From Hymenolepis diminuta (Eukaryota; Platyhelminthes; Cestoda; Cyclophyllidea; Hymenolepididae): a stretch of DNA of 64,000 nt. The notes under the pieces are model-generated. The model searched no databases. It was not told the origin of the DNA and saw nothing but the letters and a program-made list of their open reading frames with translations. The stretch is from assembly GCA_900708905.1 (NCBI GenBank), contig CAADRB010000046.1, positions 932,298 to 996,297 on the forward strand, written 5' to 3'. Numbering within the stretch: the first letter of the stretch is position 1; each line of letters opens with the position of its first letter. Shown here in pieces: positions 1-13,900 of the stretch. Position numbers and translations under genes: made by a program.

Positions 1-3000
1 TTAAATGAACAATATATAATCATCGTAATGAATACCTAGGGAAAAAATTTACAAAAAAACACCTTTTCCACTATTGTCATTCCACTTAGGCACCAATTTA
101 GAGGTTCTTTTATAGGCTTGGTACAAATATTAGTACAAAGAAATAATCAGCATGTATTTTTTCTGAATGGCCTGATATCGTTCCCACAAGGTAACTGTCA
201 CAGACTGAGTAGGAGTTAAGGTCATGGTAAAAAGTCCTAATAGCTCATTTTGATTCGATGTAGCCCATCGGGATTGGCGGAAAAGTATTAATGTAGCTTC
301 AAAAGTGGTTATTTATCACATTAGAAGAGAAAAAAGCTCAAAATCGAATTCACAAATACTGCAACAGCAACAGCGAGAGAGAGAGGTAATGGCAGCATAA
401 GCAGGACTGACTTTTCTCCCTCTCCTCCTTCTCCTACTACAGGCGAGAAAAATCAGGCTGCTAGGCAGCCTCTCTCCTAGTTCACCACCCCACAGAAACC
501 TCAATACGAGAACAAGAATGAGAGAAGGCGAAAGCGAGAAAGACAGCGTTAAATCTGCTGCAGAAGTAGGAGCAGTAAGGGGCTAGTGCAGGAGAAAGTG
601 GGAGCAAGCAAAAGCGAGAGGAACCCTAACCCGCGGCGTGTCACACCCGTCAGAGCTGTCAGACGCGGTCGACTTTCCCCCTTTCTGTGCTACTGGGAGA
701 GAGGGAGGGAGAAAGTTAAGGGGGAAGAGGAAGGCTGGCAGTCTACTAGTTGAAGGTGAAGTTTGTTGTGGTAGTGGCTTCGAAAATCGAGCTTGTCAGA
801 CCTGTCAGTTACTATTGGGTAAATCACCAGAAGGTCTCTGAGGGAGAGAGTGCCAAATGGTAGAACCACACCACCTCCCCAACTGTAGCTTCAGTCCCCA
901 GTCATCCCAATCCGGAATTGGTACTATCTCGTCTCCTGCCTCAGATAGGATGACACTCACTGACAATTTCTCACCTTTATTACTACTCCTTTCCCTCCGA
1001 AATCTCAAATTCGAGAAATGTTTAGAAGGTTACTTTTCGTCTTTGGACAGTTAACTTTCTTGAAATCCTTTTCTACCTGAAAGAAACTGTAATTAATTCA
1101 AATAAATATGCAGACTTTAAGCCAGACTTGCAATCGGACTAAGAAGTAAAGGGATGAAGTAGCATTTCAAGTTCAGGGTTTCTGTTAACTATATCAAGGA
1201 ATTCACTTGTATTTATAACACGAAATTCCCCTTTAATCTTTAACTTCATTTCACAAAGATGTCCTCTTAGCCTGTTGCTATTGAGAACCATCAAGGCTTT
1301 TTGAGAAATAAATCATAAGTTTCTTATAATACATTTATTAAAATCATTGAATCTCATTAGGATTTTCCCAAGAACCCTCCTGGAAGGAGGTTAATTTAAA
1401 ATCTGACCAAAAGTCAGAGACTTGATTTCCTAGCAACACATTTTATTTGATCATTTATGATTGCAAGCAGAACCGAATAAGTTCGATGTCCTAAAAATTC
1501 TGTAAAATGATAGGGATTAGAAGTCATGATTGAGTAACAGGCCTTCCGTCTTCTTCCTATTGGGCCGGAGCAACTGTAGCCACAGTACATTCCTGTGAGC
1601 ACTTAACACTAACCTAAAGTATTTGGTTGTAACTATGGGCCATTATAACAAATTCTAATGAATTAGCGCAAATGGCGGAATTATTCGATCGCATTGCATT
1701 ACATTCCTTTGTCATTCCTGGTTTTAGACATGAAATAAGCACGACAACTGTGATCCTCCCCCTTTCTGATCAAACTGTAATTACGATATTTCTTATTCGT
1801 ACACTCCCCTATTCTTCCCCCAATTAAACATTTCAACAGTAATAAGGGGGAGCGAAATTTACATTTATACATTCCGTCGTAAGTGTTTTTAAACAAAGCC
1901 CACAAATGAATGCTTCGACTGTAACAAATTCTAAATGCCATAGCCTCATTATTCATATATCCCTCTTTGTGGTTTCCTAGAGTAATACCGATTTTTACTT
2001 ATTTCTTCCACCCCATTTTATTCCAGAGGTATCTGGGTATATAACTTTCAAATCTCCAAATTCCCAGAGGAGCATAATTTTATACTAATAGGTTTTAGAA
2101 AATGGCATTTGGATGACTACTTAGCGGGGGTTTGGGCTAAAACGAAGTTATTTAACGTCAATAAGCTTGTTAAACCAAACGCTCTCCGTTTTAGAAAGAG
2201 GCATTGATGATTCATGCTTTCTCGTAGGGTGCGAGAGAAAACCATTTCGATTCTACTCTGACGTTTTTCGTAAAGGTTTTTAGTCAATTATATGGTCAGA
2301 ATAATAATTTCCATTTTAACAACGCACTCATTTAGCATCAGGTGTTACTTAGTCGCTGAAAGTCGAGTGAGGGGAGGGGAGAGGATGAAGCAAGATATCG
2401 ATTATGATAAATTTGGGTGTTTAGGTCTTAAACACCTGTAGGCTACCCGAAATGCAGATGATTAATGCATTCCACACTGGAACTTTGTTTAAATGGATTA
2501 GCATCAATTATCTCCTTTATTTAAAGTGGCTCGCAAAGAAATGAATTATTTACCTTTTAATAATTACTTTAGTATCTTATAATTTTGATCTTTTAGTTTC
2601 TCCCGAAAGATACTATCTGATTACTTTTGCACTTCCAACACAAAATCATAATATAAACCTCACTAAGTGCACCAAAAACTCATAATTTTTATCTAAATCT
2701 TATCTGCCAGACATTAAATCAAATGTGGATGGAGAAAGATATGTTAAGGGTATATTGTGATATTAATTAGTTTATCTTAAAGAACATCTTATGTGATTCC
2801 ACGACCTTAAATTTAACCCCAAACTATCTCTCAGGCCATGAAGCAACGAATCCTCAAATTAAGTGGCATTTATTACCCCATGTATTCAAGCACTTTTACC
2901 CGCAACCTAATAACCTGAATAAAGGAACATCTTTATCAAAATAAACTTCCGTTTTTTCACACACAGAGCTATTGTCTAGTTGCTTGCCAAATTAATTTAA

Positions 3001-6000
3001 ACTGACAGTCACCTGCAGGGAAATGGGGAAGCTATTTCACTTATTTCACTGAGCCGACCAAAGACACCAAGAGTGAAGGAACAGGCGCCCTTGTCAGTAA
3101 TCTCGCCTGGTCTCGCCTGTTTCGCTTTCACTTGTGACAGTGACCACAACCACAACTTGGCTTTTTCCATTCGAATTGATTTTGACAACAGGGGGGAGAG
3201 TTTATCAAGGTTTGGAGAGTTGAAGGGAGGAAGTAGAAGAAGGGAGGATTTATCCTCCAATACCACTCCTTTCTTCAGAGTCTTTTTAAGCTAGACTGGA
3301 AGCGCAAGCTGTTCTACTCGACTTTGTTTGTTCCGTATTCGGGCCAAATTTGATATTCTATCTCCATAAATTACCGTATCCAATTTGATAATGATTCTGG
3401 AGCATCAGATAATTACTTCATCCAAAATGGGGATTTTTTTCTCTTTTGCGTACTGAGTAGAGTTGGTAATACACTGAGCTCGCAAAAAGGTGAAAGGGGG
3501 CGCCGAGATGGAACAAAATGACAATCCCCTCCCCTTAGAAACGACGCTTTCTCACTCTTGTCAAAAAAACTCTGACACCTATCACCCTGTCACTACTCGG
3601 TCTCAACTCAGCTGAGGCGAAAGAAATATAAAATCCGATTGGAAATTAAGATAAAAATTTTTCAAATGCTTTGGAATTTAATAATACATGGAAGAGAATG
3701 ACGTTAACGAAATACGTTGTCTGTTCTTAATAGCCAATAATTGACTTTCAAATTACGGTTTTTTCTTACGTAAACAAATTCTTAATGCCTTAATGGTAAC
3801 GAGACTGTCAATTCAAATTTCTCCCCAAAGTTGAAAACTTGGACTAAGAAGTAAACTCGACTAGTGGATGTCTATCAAGAGATCAATATTACATACTTCT
3901 TAATACTTCTGCTTTTTCTCTTAGTGTTTAATTGCCCTATTAAAATGCTTTACTCGGAATCAACCCCAAATTAGGGTTAGCAATCGAATATTAGGTGGGA
4001 AAAAATGAACTTAGTCGGAATTTTTTCACCCCCGATTGGCTGTTTTGAGTTGGGAGTAAGAGTAGGGCGAAAAAAGAGAGAAGAGACGTCTATTAAGAGT
4101 GCACGACTTTTGCTCATTCTTTCTGTTTTTCCTTCCCGTGTCTTCAATTCCTTTCTCTCTATCTCTCTCATTTCTCTCGGCGAAATGCATCGAGAAATTA
4201 TCGTTAATCTTGATTATGATAGGAGAGAGAGGGATTTTGGGAAATTACTTCTATCCGGAAAATGAAAAAATATAAAAATCATGCATGGATCTTTCGTTAT
4301 TTTTCAAGTGGCGAAAAGTGATAGATTACACGAAATTTAAAATCAATATATTAGCTCCCTAATCTCGCGTCAATAATTGGTAAATGAATTTACACTTGAT
4401 GGGTTTTGACAATGCAATCAACATTGCCACTCGAAAACCTGAAACACCCAATCAGAAACACATGCAGATAAAATGTGCCAAATTTTGAAAATTATTCATA
4501 CCCATTTTCTGTAAGTATGAGCATTTTTTCTTGTAAGTGATCTAATACAACTGCTGGGATCAATTAAAACTACACGCCTGAGTTCCTAAGTAATCTGCTT
4601 TCTCTATTCTAATCTGCTTTTGTACGTTAATCAGGTCCACGTATTTCGTGACAGATTATGGTGTGAAAAATCTCTGATATCTTATTCTTGTCAATCAGTT
4701 GTTTTAACTACCGCACATCCTTGTCTCAGCACATGAATTCATATTTATAAACATTCATTAAGAGCCAACGTAACTAATCTGCACATTGTGAAAATAGCAT
4801 CCATCAATAAAATTTGCTGATTGGCAGTTTCTGTCCATCAATTCGAGTAGATAAACGATGAGAATCAGAGCTTGCACGTAGATTTGCTTAGAAACCAACA
4901 AAATCACCAAATTCATCGACCTTTCAGTTATTATTTCTGTTCATATAAACTCCATTTTTGCTCTTATTCTTCTCCATAATAATGTTATTATTCACGCACA
5001 GCTGAGCTGATGCTAATTAACAGATATCGGGTTTATCATCGATTCATCGATTAGTTGAAATGAATTTAAAATCCATTAGACGTAGATGCACTAGATTAAG
5101 TGAATATGATTAATCAAAAGACAAATCGAATCAGGTGGTTATTTTAATTAAAATTGCAAAATTAAATTAGGTTAAAATGACATATTAGCTGCCCAGTAAG
5201 AGTTCCTACGGCGACCATTTGTTGATGACTTTTTATGAAGGTCAAGGAAACAAATAAATAAGCATAAGGTTAGATGCAAGTGCTATCTCCTCACTTCCGG
5301 GTGCTATCTTCGTCATTTATCTGCCATCATGCGATATAATTAGAGGAGTGATTGAAAGTAAGCTGTTTTCCATCCACCCATTTCTGCACCACCCCAACCC
5401 CTCCATTCCGCCTCCCTCACTTTCCAAACACGTGAATCGCCTGTCCAGAAAACGGTTCAGCCCGCTTCAACCAAATTGTGAGTCACTTTCTTATATGTGA
5501 GTGTGTTGCAAATCTGACTAGCACACCTCAATTTGCACCCAAGAACAATGTGTACACTCCCTAATTGCTGAAAAAACACCGTAGTTATCAATGCTAAAAT
5601 CAACAAAACTTTTGAGCGTGAGCAGTTTTTTGCATTTTTACAAATAAATTTCTTTTTTCGAGATTAAACACGATAAAAATGAACCTTAAAAGAGATAAGA
5701 TGCAATTACATTCATAATTTCAACTTAAAATTACTTGTTCTAATTGCTTCCTATCATACACGAATTTGTTTAAATTATCTAATATTTTGGTGTCGATGTC
5801 AACTTTATTATTTCTATTTATACGCAACGGATAAGTATTTTTTAATAAAGTGATATAAAGTAATCTAGAAGAAGAACACACATAAAGAAGAAATGTTTTA
5901 CTTATTCCCCTCTACTGTTTTTGTTTACCAAAGCTCTAGTTTGCAGCAACCAGTGTTAAAACGTGCAGGTCTAGTTGCAAACTAAGACATTTCGAAGGGC

Positions 6001-7416
6001 GAGAAGGAGGCGAAAAGGTACTTCCGCGGCCAGGCGACAGCTGAGAAGACCAGAAAGTTTTCTGCGAAATGCACAATAAGCGTTTCTCACCTACCTTGAA
6101 ACAATAGTTTTTCCTGGTTACGTTTCACATCCCACCCAACGCCTCGAGTTAGTTATCTCTCTCTAGTCTCATCAACAACCATCCGGCCACGACAACAAAT
6201 AAAGAAACAAATAATATTGAACCTCTTGATAATAATGCTCCCATAAAAAGGGGGGGGGATAGAGAGGAATCTTATGAATAAGAAATCAGGATTTGGTTGA
6301 GAGAGGGAGAGATTTTCTTGAGGGGATGAATATTTATGAGATGTGCTGTTGGTTCCTATCATTCTTATTGATAGGAGATGAGATGAGAGCGAAGACAATA
6401 ATAGAGTCACTGTCTTTCTTTTGGGTTAAATCTACTCCTGTCATAGAGCCCCACCTACTTATTGGAGTTTCTTCTATCATTCTTCTTTCCACTCTGTCAC
6501 GGATGCAGGCACGCAAATCTTAGTGTCTTCATTATTTATACCAAATCCTTTTCCGACTATCTGACTATCAGTAGAAATAGCATTGGCACCATTGTTGGTG
6601 CATTTTCATCAGGAAAATAAAACTTTGGAAAATTAATCCTACCCTCTCCCTTTTTCTCCCCGTCTCAACTTTCGAATTAAGGGAAAACATTAATGATTTA
6701 TGTAAAAAAGGGAGAGAATAAAATCTAATCATATCGTTTCTTTTTAAAACAATGTTGAATTAAGTTTATGTAAAAATCAGGAAGTAATTTATTCTTTACT
6801 AATGAAAATAAATTTCAGTTAGATCGATTCAAGTAACTCTAGAAATTTCCATCGATTATTATTAAACCTTGATGAGTGACAATTTATGGATGGTTAACTA
6901 ATCGACAACACTGAACAGTTTTATGCATTTCAGTGTGTATTTCTTGAGATATACATTTTGAAATGCATTTCTACGAAAGGGTTACACGTGTTGATAAATA
7001 GATTATTAAAATATATAGTTGTTTAATCGCTCTGCTGTTAAAATATTGCAATCAATTAACCTGAAATAAAACGGCATATGTGCGTTATTTAATTCCCATT
7101 TTGTCAAAGTTCCAATTTCTAGTTTCCATGTCAAATGCATCAAATAGCGGATCAGAGATGGGAACTTAGCACAGGAATGACAATGTAAACACAAAATGAT
7201 ATTTTGAATTTTGGGAACCAGGTGGTTGTCCCATAATCTTTCGTACGCATTTATGGATGGTTTAAAACTTTCCCTGTCTGTAATTTGTGATCCGCAATCG
7301 TATTTTTATACATTTTGCTAAAGAAATACTGTAATACTTTTCACGAATGTGAAGATAATTAATTAATCAAAATGTCATAAATTTCCCATTTTGGGGTGCT
7401 TTAAGATTATAAATCC
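1..7416. other. Upstream region without a confident gene
   Basis: No exon could be recognised on either strand. The stretch is AT-rich, with a purine-rich block near 340-480, a relatively GC-rich block at about 530-900, a pyrimidine-rich run near 4110-4190 and a short GC-richer block at about 5990-6060. These could be promoter or 5' UTR exons of the + strand Ig-receptor gene that follows, but nothing in the sequence proves it. A poly-G run lies at 6250-6258. Open frames here are short and show no family resemblance. Confidence 0.5.
530..900. promoter_or_regulatory. Candidate GC-richer promoter/5' UTR island
   Basis: This stretch is clearly less AT-rich than its surroundings. It starts purine-rich and then contains several CpG-bearing words (for example around 632-675). 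Such islands in compact animal genomes often mark promoters or first exons. It sits about 7 kb upstream of the first certain exon of the receptor gene on the + strand. There is no TATA box or initiator that I can defend, so this is a positional and compositional inference only. Confidence 0.2.
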
Positions 7417-7418
7417 AA

Positions 7419-7470
7419 ATGGCATTTTTGATGCTGCTTAGATTGGCGACAAAGGCAATCAGCTGTTCAA
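7419..7470 (+). CDS. Candidate signal-peptide exon of the Ig receptor (uncertain)
   Basis: An ATG at 7419 opens a short reading frame (MAFLMLLRLATKAISCS) that reaches a possible donor, GTGATT, at 7471. It would end in phase 1, which is the phase required by the next exon at 7717. The joined product would have a short hydrophobic N-terminus ahead of Ig domain 1. The hydrophobic stretch is interrupted by an Arg and a Lys and the donor is weak. The true first exon may instead lie further upstream, even outside the window. Confidence 0.22.
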
Positions 7471-7716
7471 GTGATTACCGAGAAAAAACTTATTCAATTT
7501 GCAATGGAAAGAGCTTTGGGAACAAACCCTGACATCGCTTGATAAAGTTGAAGCACTGGCGACTCTTGATCTCATTTCTGAAATGAAACTGAACAACTTT
7601 TTATGAATGAACTCCAAGCTTTACAGATCGTACTCTTTCTAGAATTCTATGCATTCTTCACTAACTTTTAGATACATGAAGTTCCCATGCTTACGTCATC
7701 TTACTTCTCATTTTAG

Positions 7717-7974
7717 CTACCCCAACCGCATTGCAATATCGAGTGGATTACAAACGAGGCTACTTGGTGAATCTCGGGGACACCATAAACCTCACCTGTC
7801 CCTACACGGCGCCCTTTTACAAATGGACTCCTGCAACTCAGACCTCCTGGATACTCTCCGAAGATCAGATGTATTCTTTGAAGGCAGAGAGTCTGGCGAT
7901 TACTGGAAAGTACATATGCAGTGCCGTTAATGGATTCGGTCACAATGCTGCGGAATTTAATATTAAGGTTATTG
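7717..7974 (+). CDS. FGFRL1: FGFRL1-like exon: Ig domain 1
   Basis: The acceptor is TTTTAG at 7711-7716 and the donor GTAAGA starts at 7975. The exon is phase 1 at both ends, typical for Ig modules. It encodes the first Cys in INLTCP, a Trp after it (FYKWTP or TSWIL) and the second Cys in GKYICSAVNGFG. The NGFG motif after the second Cys is the strongest single resemblance to FGFRL1 Ig1. The domain is complete in this exon. Confidence 0.8.
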
Positions 7975-10900
7975 GTAAGAATTCATATGTTTCACTAAAT
8001 TAGAAAAATGAAATTAATCCACTGAACATGTGGCAGATTGATAATTAAGTTAGGTAAAATTAAGTGATGTAATTTTGAGTAAAATCTCTTTATGAACCAA
8101 TCGCCATCAAAATGATAGTTGCAATAATCATAATGCATTTCAACCAGTCTTTCTAATTTGGACTTTCGAAATAGCTGAAACTCAGTTTTGAAGATCGAAT
8201 GAAAAACTCGATATTTTATATAATCAATAGTTCGTAGAACATTTTCTAAAATATAACTATACAAGTATATATCAATTTCCACATTTGAAACAATGAAAAC
8301 TGGCCCTATGAATGTTTTTGCCTTAAAAATATTTTCATTTCAACAGATACGGCATTTTTCCTCGTAATTTAAATATAACGCACTATTGGCTAGAAACCTC
8401 GCCAAATAAGGTCTAATGTGTCAAAACTGTCATTGACCACAAAAAATGTTTTCCTGAAATATTAGCATTTCAAGGTTCACTGATACTATATCCACTATCT
8501 TCACCACTCCTCGTCTTAAAACCACTTCACCCTGATCTGAAATCACCAAATGTTAAATTTCGAGGTGTTAGATACGCGATTCTAGTAGGTGGGATGCAGA
8601 TAAGAGGAGGGGAGGGGGTTATCTAAGTCAGCAACAACAGCAACCACAATAAAACTTACTTCAACACTTTTTTCTTCATTTTAGACAAATTCTCCCACAC
8701 ATTAGAGCAAAGCTGTGCCCTTTTGTCTAACGGTCGTGTTAGCGACTCGGGTAAGCATATTTGCGAGTGTGTGCATGTCCGCTGCCGTTGTCGTTGTGAC
8801 ATTGACTCCTGTTTAGACCCTAGCCCTCCACTCACCCCCTAACTCAGTAACAGGCAGGATTGCATCTACTGCTTACTTGCAGTGCAATTTAGTCTAAGTT
8901 TGTGTGTTTACGAAATTGAATACTAGGCAGAGGGTGAGAGAAGAAATGTTCGCGGATAATTATATGTTGACCGGCGCGAACAGCCCAGTGGTGGAAAATA
9001 CCACTACTAGATTCCTGCCCCTATTTAAGAGGAGGAGGGAATTACCATTTTGAACATGCATAAAATCTCATCTGTTTTTTCACCCTCTCTCTCCTCACCA
9101 CCTCTATTTTATATCACTGTCAAAATACAGTGCTACTGGTGAAAAACAAAATTACAGTTTACAGGGGATGTGAAATTGGCTTAACAAATAATAAAATACT
9201 CCCACTTGCTGTTTTGAGGGGTATTTATGGTAGAAAATTTCTTATGTGTATAATGTATTTTCTGTAGCATAGTAAGCCTGCCAAGTTTTTTTCACGATAG
9301 TTTTAATATTTTATTCAAACTGGCACGAATTAAGAAATTCATAGGTGTAATAATTACAAATGAGACTATATTTGACTTGTCTAATAAAAAAGTCTGTGAT
9401 CTAATTTCTTTTTAGATCAGTTTATCAGAAAATATACATAAAAATCCAGTCACAATCTCTTAAAAGCGATCCTTGTACGTTACCATAATATAATGAGTTG
9501 GGTCCTCATAGTAACGTGTAAGAAATCTAGACCAGCTTAATAGAAGCCAAATAATCGGTATGGTCGATAATCAGAAATATGAATGAGGATAATCAAGAAA
9601 ATGGAACAAAAAACGACAATTACTACAAAAATATCTTGCGAAATAAGGAATATCATGGGAGTCCCTTTCATATTGGTGCATCCTTGGTTTTAACATCTTC
9701 AAGATTTCATTTAAGAATAATAGAGACCTATTGAAGCTGTTTAAATTATTTATAAAACAGCATGTTTTTCTGGTTACAGGCCTATGTTTTCTCAGTACCT
9801 ACTCTGAGCCTGAGCTGTCACTACTCAAATCTTGGGGTGAGGATGTTAATTTGGATTGTGAGAGTGCAGCAACAGAAGATCTGGCTGAACGCGTGACTTA
9901 CACTTGGAACTTCCATCCACTTAATCCTATGGAACCTCCCAGTGTGATTCCAGTAAGCCCACCTCACTTGAAGGGGACCGTCTTATCATCAGCATCCTCT
10001 GTGGTACAGTCTGACTCCTCGTTTTCCTCCTTCCATCCTGATGAGAGAGAAAGCCGTGCACCACGCATGACCTCAACTAAAAAGGATGGAGTTTTAGACT
10101 TGAGTCCAATTGAAACTGTCGCTAGATTCACAGGATCTACACTCCGAATTCGAAAGATTACTTTGGCCCATGCTGGCGAGTATCGATGCTCGGTTAACGT
10201 GGATACTAAACTTGGTGACCCACCCGGATCTCTAACTATCGGCAAACTATCTAGAACCTTTCGGATCCGTGTTCAACGTAAGTAGTGTCTGAAATCATTA
10301 TTTAGACATTCGTTGATGTAATCAATAAGCTTGGAACCGTATATCCTATTACTTGTCCTTGAAAGTAAAAAGAAGTGTTAGATAACCCGGAAGATTGTGT
10401 TTATTTTAGCTAATGTCAACTGTAAAATGTTTCACATTTATACATCCACACACAGACACGAACATATACATGTATACGGGGGCAAAACTTTTATCACTTT
10501 TTATAAGCAAAACAGATAAAGATAGGTAAAGAAGGAGGCATTTAGTGGATTTTTCTCCTCTTCCCTACCACCAGTAGTTTTTCTAAGATGTGATTTTTTT
10601 TCGCATTCTATCCGTATTAGGAAAACCCTAGACACTACCTCGCATTTTTCGCCACTGGAAGACTACAGTTTGCAATAGGAGCAAAAAAATACACACCAAG
10701 TAAAAGCAGTGTAGTAAGATTTGGTTAGAATTTCGAAACACACACAAAAGTTAGGGCATTTTTATTATTGGCTTTTTGCCCTCACCTGCCACTTCATGCT
10801 TACTGGAATGATAGAAATCTAGTTTACCACTCTTTTAATCTTTTGATTTTCTTGTTCTATATTAAATGCTAAACGTATTTTATTAAGGAAATTTAATTTA

Positions 10901-13900
10901 AAGTTAATTCAGAGGAATGTAATTATCGATGAAACTGAACTTTCCCATCGTTTTTTTATTTGCTCAAAACACCTGAACAAGCAGCAATCGATAATCGATC
11001 AAATTAACGAGAATGCAAAATTAAATGTAAGACATATTGGACTTACTTTTGATAAATTATTAACTCTATTAATGCTATTTCAAACAAATTAACGACAAAT
11101 ATGAAGATTTCAATTTTAGCATTTATAATTTTTATTTTTAAAATTTGGACTTAGCGTGCTGACTAAAATGGCCATTAAATGGAGCGCATTTCAGATTAGT
11201 CGACTTGATTCCCATGGTTTAAGTGTCCTCTTTTCAACCGCAAATTTCTTCTCATGCGTTAATGTCCCGGTTTAGAGAAAAAAAGTTAAAAGGATGGAAG
11301 TAACAAAAGCATTTTATTTAGAAATAAATAATAAATAGCTTAATGTCTTAATAAATTATAAAGGAGTGCCTTAGACAGACGTTAACCGTTATTTTTCGAG
11401 TGTTTAAAAGCCATTCCTTATTACTGGAATCACTAATAGTAAACTTTTTATTTACATTGCACATCATTTAGTAGATTTCATGATTAATTAATTAGATAAT
11501 ATTAACTCGATTCCGGCTCAGGTGCATCGAGTGACTATCATTGCTAATTAATAATGATGCTAATTGATTAAATTTGATTTTAAACTATGTCGTGGTTTGA
11601 AAGTTTAAGGACAAAGTTTACAGTATTTTAATTATATAAAGTCGAGCAAAAAAATTGAGATATAATGCTGCAATAGTTTACAACTGCACACAGAAAGGAA
11701 AATAATGCTGTTACGTTATCGATTAAATTATCGTTCGACAAATTTAACAATATCCAGTTCGAAAGGCCTTATTTCTGGATGCTGCAAATAGTACAAAAGA
11801 CGAAAGTGGTTAAACCGTGAACTATCACCATTTCATTATCATTCTTGACAGTCAGACAGATGCTAATTCGTTCTCACGTGACTCTGAAGGTAAATCAAAA
11901 TCCCCGAAAATGTTCTTCCTCTAATCTGAGCAGTACATCTAACAATATAAGACCTTTATTTTCAAAACCATATTCCCTCACCTCGAATTAAAGGCCTTTA
12001 ACACTTGCATCCATTTGCCCAACTTGCTTACTTATCACTGAAGCGTTATTATTAAATGAATCTGAAATGTGTGTCTGGGAATACATAATCAATTTGTGTT
12101 TTAGATGAAATCCCGCGATGATGTTCGTAAACATGTAGACAGTGGGAGAAAAATAAAGTGTTGACACACAAAACCGCCATGGTGACGCCTTCAGAGCCAA
12201 TTTTTCAGATAATAGTGATATTTTGGCTAGAAATACACACTTGTGACAGTTTCACTAACGCGTGTGAAATGTTTTCGTGTTTACAAGTTTCTGACAACCC
12301 TTCTGTTTTTATTCTTGCTCTCAAACATAAACTTAATGTCTCCAAAATAAGAGATTTAGTTATGATATTGAATAACTGCTTAATTCTGCAGTATACCGTT
12401 TTTTAGACTATAAGGTACCATGTGTACTTCGAAATAGTAAATCACTGCAGTTTTTCTAATTTCGTCTTTGAATTTGCTTAGCCGAAGTAAATACATTTTC
12501 AAACCTTCGACAAAACAGAGAATCATTTACTTTAACTTGATATAGTCAATTGATTTAAAGTAGGTTTAGGCATACCGAAGTAAAAAACCATAATCGTGGA
12601 TAAATAGATTATTCCACAGTTAATAGTAGTGTGTAAAAGTATTACAGTCATTAGATGGCAAGAATTACAGTGGTAGCTAAGCTATTATCAGAAATAAATA
12701 GGCACGGATATAAATGCTATTCTGTATTTCATTAATACTTCTATTTCTAAACTAGATACCAAAAGCAAAAATAAGAGATTTTTAAGAAATTTCATTAACA
12801 TTCTGATCTTCTGGAAAGTTGAACTTGAATTTAGATAAAACATAATATCGAGAGCTCCATTTTGAATAAGCCATTTTTTTTTCTTATAGCGAGATCAGAG
12901 GGAGAAATCATTCAAGGACCTCACAATGTGACAGCCACTGTTGAACTAGGACGGGATGTGACATTCTCCTGTGAAATAAACGAGGAAGAGCACAGATCTG
13001 CAACAATACGCGTAAGAATCCTGCATGCAAATACAAATAATCTTCTGCTCCGGAATATTCCCTAATGATCATCTTTTTATTCTCTCGTTTAGTGGGGAAA
13101 ATACATCTCTCTAGATGAGTCTGGAACAACTGACTTTCGAACTAATGAAGTTCTCCATTGGTCAGGAGGAACTTATGTTGTACTACCAACAATTCTACCA
13201 CAAGATCTCCAGCAATTTTTTGACATCTCCAAACCTCTGGCTGTTAGTAATCCTGGTTCTAGGAGAAGTAGACTTGTTCTTCGATCGGCATCACTACGTG
13301 ATGCCGGTCTCTATATCTGCTCCGTCATCACAGAGTCTGGACGGGATGATCACAAATTCGTGCACATATCTCTAAAAGGTTCGCCCCATTATGGTGAAAA
13401 TGGTTGTTAATAGAAAGAGAGCATTTGCACAGAACTCTAAAATTTCAAACAAGTGAGAAATATTTAAAGAATATCATTAATATGGAAGAGTAGGGTTATT
13501 GGAATAATTATATAGACATCAGTGTTATTCCAATGATTAATGTTTAAACATTTGTGTTACTTTTACTCGCCTATTTACCAAAGCTTTCAAAATCAAGATA
13601 AATATCGAAAAGCAAGAAGGTTGACATTTTGACATCCTAGATGACTAGAACTGATGTAAGGATATCGTTTTAGTGAGAAACAAGATTCAATTTATTTGGT
13701 TAATTCCGACTAAACGAGGATTAATATTATATAATGAATACAATAGAGATACTCAGCAAATATTACCCAAATTAATCAGAACAAAATTTTTAAAGATTAT
13801 AAATGGGAGAATTATTTTACAAGGCGTTTCTTTTCAACCACGACTTAGAATAATGTAAGATATGGTTCACATATTTAAATGACGTATATTTTAACTCTTT

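Noticed and set aside
9964..10245. 93-codon frame on the - strand
   Set aside because: Shadow of the Ig2 exon, which has matching splice sites and Ig core residues on the + strand.
13490..13540. Inverted repeat ATTGGAATAA / TTATTCCAAT in an intron, as a MITE
   Set aside because: Arms of 10 bp with a short loop and no target-site duplication are too little to call a mobile element.
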